From: Methanothrix sp.
GTDB taxonomy: Archaea; Halobacteriota; Methanosarcinia; Methanotrichales; Methanotrichaceae
DNA length: 35,090 bases
Assembly: GCA_003162615.1 (NCBI GenBank)
Contig: PMNG01000174.1
Coordinates: 1,458-36,547, forward strand
Direction: 5' to 3'
In this document: in pieces, positions 1-7,103 of the stretch
Position numbering within the stretch: position 1 is the stretch's first letter
Layout of the letters: every line of letters begins with the position of its first letter
Notes under the pieces: generated by a model
What the model was told of the DNA's origin: nothing
Database searches by the model: none
What the model saw: only the letters and a program-made list of their open reading frames with translations
Translations under genes and position numbers: made by a program

Positions 1-49
1 ACCTTCAGGCCGTTAAACTTATCTCCAGCTACACGAGACATCAAGATGG

Positions 50-688
50 TTATTTGATCGGAAGCTGCTTATATAGCCAGTCCACGGCCTCCTTCGATCT
101 TTTGTCGTACTCTTTGCCCAACTCTCCCTGGACAGGGCTCAGTAGATCCCTTGCTGCGATCTCCAGCCGATTTATGGCCTGGGTGCTGTCGTTATATCCC
201 GGTCCCGTACTTGAAGACCTGGACCACCAGTCTGCTGGATTGAACTCGTTGTCCTTGGAGTCATTAACCGTAGCCAAGCCTGAATCGACCAGTATTCTGT
301 TGTAGCAGGGCGACAGAAGAGGCTGACCGTAATAGCCGCTGAGATACACAACGCATACAAGCCTTCCCTGAGAGTCGCGTCCGCTTCCCAGGTTGTTTAT
401 GTCAAGGAATACCCGCCTGTTGAGGAGCACTGCTGCGGCCAAGTCCCTTGCTGCAAGGCCCTCCGAAGTGTTCAGGTCTAGACTCTTGATATCTGCGAGG
501 GTAATACGTTCTGTGTTGTAGAAGATCCTCGGGTCGGACTTTTCAATGACTATGTTGAAGGTGCAGCCGTCTATTATTTTGCTTACAACTCCGTAAGACT
601 CATCTGGGTCACACATTGTTATATTAAACAGCACCAGGATTAGGATCGCAGTTGAGCTAAGAAACCCAATCCTCATCTCTCCGAGCAA
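50..688 (-). CDS. Exported SNase-like (thermonuclease-fold) protein, probably not a nuclease
   Basis: A 212-residue protein with an N-terminal hydrophobic export segment (about residues 6-25) followed by a staphylococcal-nuclease-like OB fold. The pattern IIDGCTF, then ERITLADIKS, then DSQGR follows the SNase order. Relative to S. aureus nuclease, R35 (here R61), D40 (D66) and R87 (R109) are kept. The general base E43 is replaced by Ser69 and the calcium ligand D21 by Cys42. Hydrolysis is therefore doubtful and a binding or structural role outside the membrane is more likely (inference). The TTG start is chosen because GGAGGT lies 7-9 bases upstream; the in-frame ATG at 676 has its GGAG too close. 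The ITMC sequence before the mature part is a weak lipobox-like site. Confidence 0.75.
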   Translation of the reverse strand: MLGEMRIGFLSSTAILILVLFNITMCDPDESYGVVSKIIDGCTFNIVIEKSDPRIFYNTERITLADIKSLDLNTSEGLAARDLAAAVLLNRRVFLDINNLGSGRDSQGRLVCVVYLSGYYGQPLLSPCYNRILVDSGLATVNDSKDNEFNPADWWSRSSSTGPGYNDSTQAINRLEIAARDLLSPVQGELGKEYDKRSKEAVDWLYKQLPIK

Positions 689-782
689 TCGTCAGACCTC
701 CTCGTCGTTCATTCGTTTCAACTCACTTATTGTTCTATCTCCGGGATTTGATTCTATCGATGCTCTTGGAGTAACAAAACTA

Positions 783-1772
783 TCAAGGACCAAAAGGAAG
801 CTGGCCAACATTGGCGCTATTGCTGTAGCCTCTCGACTCCCAGTAGCCCTGGATGTCCTTGTCCGTTACCTCTATGCTTGTTATCCACTTGGCCCACTTG
901 TAGCCGTATTTGTTCTTGGCCACTAGTTGCAAAGGAAAGCCACGGTCGGGGGGCAGCGTGAGGTCGTTGAGACCATAGGCCAGGAGGATACGGTTCTGCC
1001 GTAGATAGTCCAAAGGCAGTGTTGTGGAGTAGCCGTCTGCCGATGAGAAAAGGACATAGCTTGCTCCCGGCCTTAGTCCGGAGCTGTTCAAGAGATCCGT
1101 TACCCGGAAACCGGTCCACTTGGCATAAAAACCCCACCCTTCAACGCACGGCATGTAGACAACCTCTGAGTAAGCAGGGAGCACCAGCATCTGATCGTAG
1201 CTCATAGACAAATCCCGCCCCACTAAGCCCGTCACTTGCAAACGGTAAGAACCTCTGTCTAAATTCTGCGTCCCTTTAATTGCATTGTTTCCCTGGCTGC
1301 TCAGGGGCATGAGCTTTGTGCCTTGATACTCGGCCGCCTCCACCTCAGGAAGATGGCTAGATGTCAGCTCCTGAGTACTGTTCGATGCAGACACTGCTGT
1401 AGTTTCTGTAGGCACCAGGCCCAAAAGCATCACGAGGCCCATGAACAGGGTGATCGCTGCCAACAAGGCCGCCAGCTTCCCGAGCCGGCAGTGCTTTTCT
1501 GGCGTCGTCTGGTGAAGGAGAATCTTATCGACAAACAGAAAAACTGAGAGCGTTAGCGTGGCAAGACCTACCCAGGCATGAAAGGTGTGGAAGTCTATGG
1601 GAAAAAAGCGAATGTTTCCGCCGGAGATGTAGCCGAATAAACCCAGGAGAGCTAACAGTAGTGTGGCTGCGCCCAAGGCTCTGTGCGGCTTTCCATAGGC
1701 ATTGACCGCAAGGGCGAAGGTCAGAAGTGCTGCCAGGGCTGAAGGTACCCAATGTAGCGGCAAAAAGACCAT
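783..1772 (-). CDS. Membrane-anchored sulfite-oxidase-type molybdopterin oxidoreductase
   Basis: A 329-residue two-part protein. Residues 1-120 form about four transmembrane helices with histidines at 7, 30, 62, 65 and 87, resembling a heme-b-type membrane anchor. Residues from about 165 match the oxidoreductase molybdopterin-binding domain (sulfite oxidase/MsrP fold). C209 in MPCVEGWG is in the place of the molybdenum-coordinating cysteine, and downstream LLAYGLNDLTLPPDRGFPLQ and the YKWAKWI strand are typical of the family. In bacteria the catalytic MsrP and the heme-b membrane partner MsrQ are separate proteins; here anchor and catalytic domain are one chain. Heme binding is inferred from the histidines only. 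The catalytic domain probably faces outside, serving sulfoxide or oxyanion reduction, but the substrate cannot be read from the sequence. The ATG start is at 1772. Confidence 0.85.
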   Translation of the reverse strand: MVFLPLHWVPSALAALLTFALAVNAYGKPHRALGAATLLLALLGLFGYISGGNIRFFPIDFHTFHAWVGLATLTLSVFLFVDKILLHQTTPEKHCRLGKLAALLAAITLFMGLVMLLGLVPTETTAVSASNSTQELTSSHLPEVEAAEYQGTKLMPLSSQGNNAIKGTQNLDRGSYRLQVTGLVGRDLSMSYDQMLVLPAYSEVVYMPCVEGWGFYAKWTGFRVTDLLNSSGLRPGASYVLFSSADGYSTTLPLDYLRQNRILLAYGLNDLTLPPDRGFPLQLVAKNKYGYKWAKWITSIEVTDKDIQGYWESRGYSNSANVGQLPFGP

Positions 1773-1838
1773 ATTCTATGTATTGGCTTTCAATCTCTTA
1801 ATAAGTTTTTGAGCTATAGCTCGTGATTCAACTTCTGT

Positions 1839-2762
1839 TCATCCGGATCCGGGAAGACTTTCCCTCACCTTCGCCAGCCTGGCTTTGGTGGCTTTTATCG
1901 TTCCTGCCAAGGTTGTCGGAGCTGGTTCAGACGCACTGTTAGAGCATGCCTGGCATACGTTGCCGTTGGGAGCAGTGACGTTTTGCAGGAGCCCGGCTTC
2001 GGGATCTATATTCAAGACTATTGAGCTTGTATTCGAGCACTTGTAAACCAATTTGGCTGGCCTGCTGAGCGTGGACATTGAGCCGAAGCTGACCTTTATC
2101 CTGGCCGTTTCATTTGGCTTCAACTCCCTATTCGCGAAGCCGTTGTTTGTGTAGCTATCGTGCTCAAGGCTGGCGTACTTCCAGCCCCACTGATCGGTTA
2201 GGCTGAAGTTCTTCGGGCTTACGGGCATCTTTACTGTACCATTATTGGTAATTCCCACGTCGAAGTCGATGGACTTGATGTTCGAGTTGATCTTCGAGTT
2301 TAGTATGCCGTAGTACAAAAGGGTCACATTTCCATTTGTGGCATTGGTAAGCTCGCCGAAGTTGATCGCGAATCTGTTTCCTTCAGATGGATAATCGGAG
2401 GGGTCCACAATCAGAGTCTTGGGGATAGTCTCTTCAGGGACAGCAAAGCCCAAAAGCTGCCGTCCTGGCTGAAGGGACCGGGTGAACTCGCCTCCTGTGG
2501 AGTAGGTCCTATCGTTGCCGTCAACTAGAGAATATACGGCCTGGGCAGGAGAGACGCTGGTTGAGTTGTTCTCGATCAGGGCCACATCGACGTTGAGGAC
2601 TATGCTCCGCTCACCGTTCGGTTCAACTATGGTATAAGGGTCCTTGAACTCCCCAAACACCGTGCAGTTTACTGCCCCATTGCCAGCGTGTATCGGGTAG
2701 CCGGATGCTATGCCAAGGGCGATTACAAGCAGCAACAGCAAGACCGTTTCCCGCAATTTCAT
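1839..2762 (-). CDS. Secreted protein, paralogue of the adjacent upstream gene
   Basis: A 307-residue exported protein of unknown function. The start at 2762 is chosen over an in-frame ATG at 2816 because GGAGGAA lies about 9 bases before it and because it puts the signal peptide (LLLLLVIALGIASG) at the N terminus. The mature part begins YPIHAGNGAVNCTVFGE and looks all-beta. It carries several Asn-X-Ser/Thr sites, consistent with a glycosylated surface protein. Four late cysteines include a C-Q-A-C pair. The C-terminal tail TKARLAKVRESLP recurs in the neighbour at 2952-4082. The segments LLYYGILNSKI and DVGITNNGT also have close counterparts there, so the two are tandem duplicates. The fold may resemble DUF4352-type immunoglobulin-like domains (tentative). 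Confidence 0.75.
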   Translation of the reverse strand: MKLRETVLLLLLVIALGIASGYPIHAGNGAVNCTVFGEFKDPYTIVEPNGERSIVLNVDVALIENNSTSVSPAQAVYSLVDGNDRTYSTGGEFTRSLQPGRQLLGFAVPEETIPKTLIVDPSDYPSEGNRFAINFGELTNATNGNVTLLYYGILNSKINSNIKSIDFDVGITNNGTVKMPVSPKNFSLTDQWGWKYASLEHDSYTNNGFANRELKPNETARIKVSFGSMSTLSRPAKLVYKCSNTSSIVLNIDPEAGLLQNVTAPNGNVCQACSNSASEPAPTTLAGTIKATKARLAKVRESLPGSG

Positions 2763-2951
2763 AGGCAGTGTTCCTCCAATACCATTTGGCTCTGGGAGTT
2801 CAATTAAGAGCGACAACCGGACTACTCATGTTACTCCATAAATATATTTGCCCAATACGCTCTAACCATATCAAGATATCGCCCCGCATGTATTCTGCAT
2901 AAAAAATTAATTGTAAATTAAATATAGCGCAATAAGCCATGGACTATTGGC

Positions 2952-4082
2952 CTACGCAATTGCAGGGGACCCTGGGGCCCCCGTGCTTTGGCTGGCATTC
3001 TGGTCATGTGGAAGCCCTTCCTTCATCTTCTCCAACCTGGCTTTTGTATCGTTCACGCTTTGGCTTATCTGCCCACCAACGGAGCCCGATGTTCCGGGTC
3101 TGCCCATGTTCGCATTCCTCTCCTTAGTTGCATTTAGCTGATCCATAAAGGACTGCATACTACCGGAGGTTGACTGGAAAGCTGCTGGGCTGGCGCTTGC
3201 GATGTTGGCCAGAGGCGCAACCTGAGGCACTGCCTGAGGCGTAGCCTGGACTGTTGGTGCAGCCACAACTGCGGCCGGAGGAGCTACTGTGCTAGTTGCT
3301 GTCGTTGCTGTGCTCGGCACGTTGGTTCCATAAACTTGAGCATCAGTGAGAGGTCCAGTGTCCTTGTCCAGGTCAAAGACGATCTGGTTGCTGGTGAGAT
3401 AGTCGAACGCTAAGGCAACCGGCCTGCTAAGGTATGAAAGAGAGCTGAAGTTCACCTTCACCTTTGTCGAATTCTTTGGAGCCAGATAACTTTCACCGAA
3501 CCCATACATAGTGTAGTATTCCCAGCCCGACTGGTCCAATAGTGTGAAGTTCAAAGGATTTATGACCGTACTTTTTGTGCCGTTGTTCTGAATCCCAACC
3601 TCATAGGTCACCGATTGCTCGTTTGGATTCGTTCGGGTGTCAACCACGCCGTAGTACCGAAGAATGATGTCTCCTTGACTTTTCTTTGGCGTCTTCCACC
3701 ACTTGATGGCAAAAGGATCGCCTACGGATGGCGATACTTTGAAGAGCTTAAACAGGGCATCACTCGGAACCACGAAAGCCAGAAGCTGACGTATATACGA
3801 CTCTGAGATGGGCTGGAATGTCCAGGACATAGATGGGTCGGGACTGTAGACCTTATCTTTGCTGTCCACCAGCTCAAAGGTTGCATTGCGGGTCCCTAAT
3901 AATCCAACATCCACCTTGAGTACATAATTCTGAACTGTGGCATTAGGATCTGTCCCAGGGACAGGAACCTTGGTGGCTCCGAACAGGGTGCAGTTGACCG
4001 CTGCGGTTCCGCCGCTCAGAGGATAGGCCTGTGCAAAGCCCAGCGCCAGCACCAGCGCAAAAGCCAGAGCAATAAGTCTCAT
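2952..4082 (-). CDS. Secreted protein with Pro/Ala/Thr-rich linker, paralogue of the neighbouring gene
   Basis: A 376-residue exported protein starting MRLIALAFALVLALGFAQA, a clean signal peptide. The mature N terminus YPLSGGTAAVNCTLFG matches the paralogue at 1839-2762, as do ILRYYGVVDTR and EVGIQNNGT. Unlike the paralogue it carries a low-complexity Thr/Ala/Val/Pro stretch (about residues 255-300) between the beta-rich domain and the conserved C-terminal NDTKARLEKMKEGLP tail. That layout suits a surface protein with a flexible stalk. The two genes lie head to tail, 189 bases apart, so each may have its own promoter; AT-rich sequence precedes both. No enzymatic motif is visible. Confidence 0.75.
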   Translation of the reverse strand: MRLIALAFALVLALGFAQAYPLSGGTAAVNCTLFGATKVPVPGTDPNATVQNYVLKVDVGLLGTRNATFELVDSKDKVYSPDPSMSWTFQPISESYIRQLLAFVVPSDALFKLFKVSPSVGDPFAIKWWKTPKKSQGDIILRYYGVVDTRTNPNEQSVTYEVGIQNNGTKSTVINPLNFTLLDQSGWEYYTMYGFGESYLAPKNSTKVKVNFSSLSYLSRPVALAFDYLTSNQIVFDLDKDTGPLTDAQVYGTNVPSTATTATSTVAPPAAVVAAPTVQATPQAVPQVAPLANIASASPAAFQSTSGSMQSFMDQLNATKERNANMGRPGTSGSVGGQISQSVNDTKARLEKMKEGLPHDQNASQSTGAPGSPAIA

Positions 4083-4308
4083 ATTTTACCCCCTAATTAT
4101 CGACATTCTCTTTAAATATTTGCTATCTTAGAATACACTAACGGTTATATAGGTTTTATCTTCGAGATGGGGTTTAAGCGGTAGTTTCGGATAGCATTTA
4201 GCATTATCTGTCACATCAAACTATATTAGTAATAACTGACCACACCCCTATGTGAGGCAATATCCGTGGGTAACCCGACCAAGTACAGCTTCGTAAATCT
4301 GCTGAAGG

Positions 4309-4930
4309 ATGCCCGAGTCGATCTGGAGAAAATATAGCCGCATTCCTTCAGAGCAGGACATCGCCGCCAGCGTCGCTGCACTTGAGAGGACAACGTCGTA
4401 GCGTTCAGGGTTAAAGATGGCATTGCAGCTCTTGAGAAGATCAAGGAGCTTATACCTCCGGGGTCTGAGGTCATGAACGGCTCTTCCACGACCCTGATAG
4501 AGATCGGTTATGAAGACCTCATGAACGGCCAGCACAACTGGTTGGACCTACGTAAAACCATCATCTCTGAGAACGACGAACGAATGAGAAATGATCTAAG
4601 ACATAGGTCGATAACTTCAGAGTACTTCCTCTTAGGCGTCAATGCCATGGCACAGACCGGCCAGATTCTGACCTGCGACGCCACCGGCAGTCGCGTCTGT
4701 GCCTGGCCCTTCGGAGCCCAGAACCTGGTACTGGTTTCAGGTGTGAACAAGTTCTAACGCTGCAGGATGCCCTGAAGAGGATCTGGGATTACGCCTACCC
4801 TTTGGAGGACGCCAGAGCCAGGAAGGTCTACGGAACTCCCAGCCTGATAGGAAAGTGTGTAATTCTGCCCAAGGAAAGACGGCCTGGAAGGACGACCTTG
4901 ATACTGATCGATGAAGTCCTAGGATATTGA
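4309..4930 (+). pseudogene. LUD-domain (LutC/DUF162-like) gene broken by two 1-nt deletions
   Basis: Three consecutive frames together spell a full-length LUD-domain protein of about 207 residues. Frame A, from the ATG at 4309, gives MPESIWRKYSRIPSEQDIAA. Near 4386-4390 it shifts to a frame reading DNVVAFRVKDGIAALEKIKE, then SEYFLLGVNAMAQTGQI and GSRVCAWPFGAQNLVLVSGVNK. At about 4750 it shifts again to LQDALKRIWDYAYPLEDARA and ends RPGRTTLILIDEVLGY. The glycine-rich SxTGSRVxAWPFGA core and the YGTPSLIGKC tail are typical of the family, which is linked to lactate or organic-acid oxidation. Both shifts are explained by loss of one base (AGG-AC-AAC and AAG-TT-CTA). Sequencing error cannot be excluded. 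Confidence 0.85.
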
Positions 4931-5058
4931 TCCGATGGCAAATCGGGGTAGAAGGTCGCCGATACAATGAGATGAGACGATATAGTAATATAATGTACGG
5001 CGATGTAGAGCGGCCACTAAAACATGTGTAGAATATACTTCCAGATTGAGGTATCTTG

Positions 5059-5523
5059 ATGACAAATTCAATTTTGCTATATTTGATAGTGGGGATGGCG
5101 GCCTCGGCAGTTGCTGCCAGCGGCAGCATAGTTATAAACGAAATGGAGCTCAATCCGCCCCAGGGAGGGGCAGACTGGGTAGAGCTCTTCAACTCAGGCA
5201 ACCAGAGCGTGGACATAAGCGACTGGACTGCGAGCATCACAGACGGAGGCTGGATAGGAAAGATGTCCGTGCCCAAAGGAACGATCATCCCGGCAAACGG
5301 TTTCTACGTTGCAGATGGCAACTCGCTATGGAACCACAACAACGGCGGGTATGCTACGCTCTATTCGGACTCGGGAGAGAAGGTGGACGAGACCCCCTAC
5401 CGGGTGGATAACCTCAACAACGACTTCACCTGGGGCCGTCGTCCGGACGGGTACGATACAAACACCAACGGCGACTGGGGATTCGGCTATGCCACCAAGG
5501 GCAGATCCAATGTTGTGGGATGA
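5059..5523 (+). CDS. Secreted lamin-tail-domain (LTD) protein, copy 1
   Basis: A 154-residue protein: signal peptide (about 20 residues, ending AASAVAA) plus a single lamin-tail domain. The LTD hallmarks are IVINEMELNPP, then DWVELFNSGNQSVDISDWT, then a KGTIIPANGFYVADG strand and TWGRRPDG near the end. Prokaryotic LTDs are immunoglobulin-like modules in secreted and surface proteins. Here the domain stands alone with no attached enzyme. The ATG at 5059 is preferred over the adjacent TTG at 5056 because GAGGT ends 6 bases before it. A similar gene follows 99 bases downstream in the same direction. Function is unknown; binding or assembly at the cell surface is inference. Confidence 0.8.
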   Translation: MTNSILLYLIVGMAASAVAASGSIVINEMELNPPQGGADWVELFNSGNQSVDISDWTASITDGGWIGKMSVPKGTIIPANGFYVADGNSLWNHNNGGYATLYSDSGEKVDETPYRVDNLNNDFTWGRRPDGYDTNTNGDWGFGYATKGRSNVVG

Positions 5524-5622
5524 TTCTCAGGACTCCAGAAAAATATAATTAACAATGAAGAAAACAGGCCCCCGTTAGTGCTCAAGAAAGATACAGATCT
5601 TATCACGATAGGAATTCAGATC

Positions 5623-6111
5623 ATGAAATTGATTAATGGAGCGTGGCTGGCGTTGATCGCCTTGACAGCATGCTTGATTGCAGTTTGCGGAACAAGTTTA
5701 GGCGACGTCTTGATTAACGAAGTAGATTTCAGCCCGTCGGATAATAGTTCTATGTGGGTGGAGCTTTACAACTCGGGCGATCAGGCAGTGGACATAGGTA
5801 ACTGGAAAGTCTCCATAATCTCCACGCCCTGGGTGGGACCGATCATCGTTCCGAATGGTACCGAGATTCTTTCCAAGAAGTTCTACGTGGCAGAAGGAGA
5901 TCCTAAATGGATTGCTGTCGATAGCGCTATGGTTCTCCTGACAGATGGTCATGGCAAAAATGTCAACGAGACGCCACTGCTTACAGATACAGCTCACAAC
6001 GATTTTACTCAGTCCAGGATAGAAGATGGCAGGAACACCGACACACGAAGCGATTGGGCCTGGACTCGTGCTACCAAAGGAAGTTCCAACATCGGATCCA
6101 GGATCGCTTAA
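5623..6111 (+). CDS. Secreted lamin-tail-domain (LTD) protein, copy 2
   Basis: A 162-residue protein, paralogous to the gene at 5059-5523. The ATG at 5623 is used rather than a GTG at 5578 because it begins directly with the signal peptide (MKLINGAWLALIALTACLIA). The LTD motifs repeat those of copy 1: VLINEVDFSPSD, WVELYNSGDQAVDIGNWKVS, IIVPNGTEILSKKFYVAEGD. It ends with a conserved TKGSSN where copy 1 has TKGRSN. One domain per chain, no anchor, no catalytic site. The close tandem layout suggests local duplication followed by divergence. Confidence 0.8.
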   Translation: MKLINGAWLALIALTACLIAVCGTSLGDVLINEVDFSPSDNSSMWVELYNSGDQAVDIGNWKVSIISTPWVGPIIVPNGTEILSKKFYVAEGDPKWIAVDSAMVLLTDGHGKNVNETPLLTDTAHNDFTQSRIEDGRNTDTRSDWAWTRATKGSSNIGSRIA

Positions 6112-6135
6112 TTCTGAGGCGGTAGTGATTCCAAT

Positions 6136-6147
6136 CTCTCTTTTTCT
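6136..6147 (+). terminator. Pyrimidine/T-rich stretch after the LTD genes
   Basis: A CTCTCTTTTTCT run about 25 bases past the second LTD stop codon. Archaeal termination often uses T-rich tracts without a hairpin. The assignment is by sequence only. Confidence 0.35.
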
Positions 6148-6270
6148 ACATTGTTAATCGCAATACTCGAAGATAGTTCTTGAAAGGACTGGTTATATAA
6201 TTGCCTAAATAGACGGACAATCTTTACAATCATATTTTGGATTTATATCTATACGTCTATATCTGTGTAT

Positions 6271-7088
6271 TTATATCTTAAGTAGATAGTGGTAACCGCT
6301 CTGAAAGCTCTTGGTGTGTTCGCTACTGTATTCCGGCGTGCCAAAGGTCCCTCCCTTGGAGATGGTTATAGTGTGAATGCCGTTCCCTCCAACACGGAAG
6401 TTGGCGGTTCCGTCAAGTACCCCGTCTGCGATGTCGCTGCTATAGAAGACGCCGTCCATGTAAACATCGTAGCCCTTGATCCTGTCCGAAGTTATGGTCA
6501 CTAGGGCATAGCCCGGAGAGAACTGCTCGATGTCTCTGGGACCCTTTGCTTCTTCAATCGGAGGGAGAACATCTGTCACGAGGGCGTTGCTTGGCTGGTT
6601 TTCCACTGTCAAAACGATCATCATCCTGCCGACCTTATCAGCCCTGATGGTGACATTGCTGTACCCTGGATTGTAGATGGCATCCCTTGTGTAAGATTGA
6701 GCTGTTGGAATAATCAATCAGGTAAAGGTCGCCGTCGCCTCCTGACGGAGTGTATGCTACAAGCTTCAGGCTCTGGCCCTGACGGATCTCCGAGTATTGC
6801 GTCCAGTTTGCTCCGGACTCCAGCCATAGCTCTGTGGATCTCACGCTGGACTGATATTTCCGGAACTGCACCCTCATCTTGCCCAGGATTACCTTGGACG
6901 GTTTGTGCCCCGAGAGGTTGAAGTCTGACAGACTAATGCGGACTGATTGGTCGATGGATGGCTGTTGTTAGATAAATCGCCCTTAACCCATGGAGTGACA
7001 GTCCATTGAGGGCCCGATTCTTCCACATAAGCTGATCCAAATGCTAGCGGAAGAAGCAGAAGAAGAACCGATGTCAGGGCTTCGCCAT
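6271..7088 (-). pseudogene. Secreted surface protein gene with several frameshifts
   Basis: Read on the minus strand, an ATG at 7088 starts MAK and then runs into a stop. A neighbouring frame continues a perfect signal peptide, ALTSVLLLLLPLAFGSA, followed by YVEESGPQWTVTPWVKGD. Near 6959 the frame changes again to SIDQSVRISLSDFNLSGHKP and LWLESGANWTQYSEIRQGQS. Near 6705 it changes a third time to SYTRDAIYNPGYSNVTIR and a C-terminal part containing YDVYMDGVFYSSDIADG, reminiscent of PEGA-type beta modules (tentative). Three single-base indels are enough to restore one chain of about 270 residues. The gene is therefore disrupted, or the sequence has local errors. It lies just downstream of argS on the same strand. 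Confidence 0.75.
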
Positions 7089-7103
7089 GATCCTACTTTT
7101 GTT

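Noticed and set aside
4248..4535. 95-codon minus-strand ORF over the LUD start
   Set aside because: It is antisense to family-like LUD sequence and has no recognisable feature.
4737..5288. 183-codon minus-strand ORF
   Set aside because: Overlaps the LUD remnant and the first LTD gene, both supported by homology; no motif of its own.
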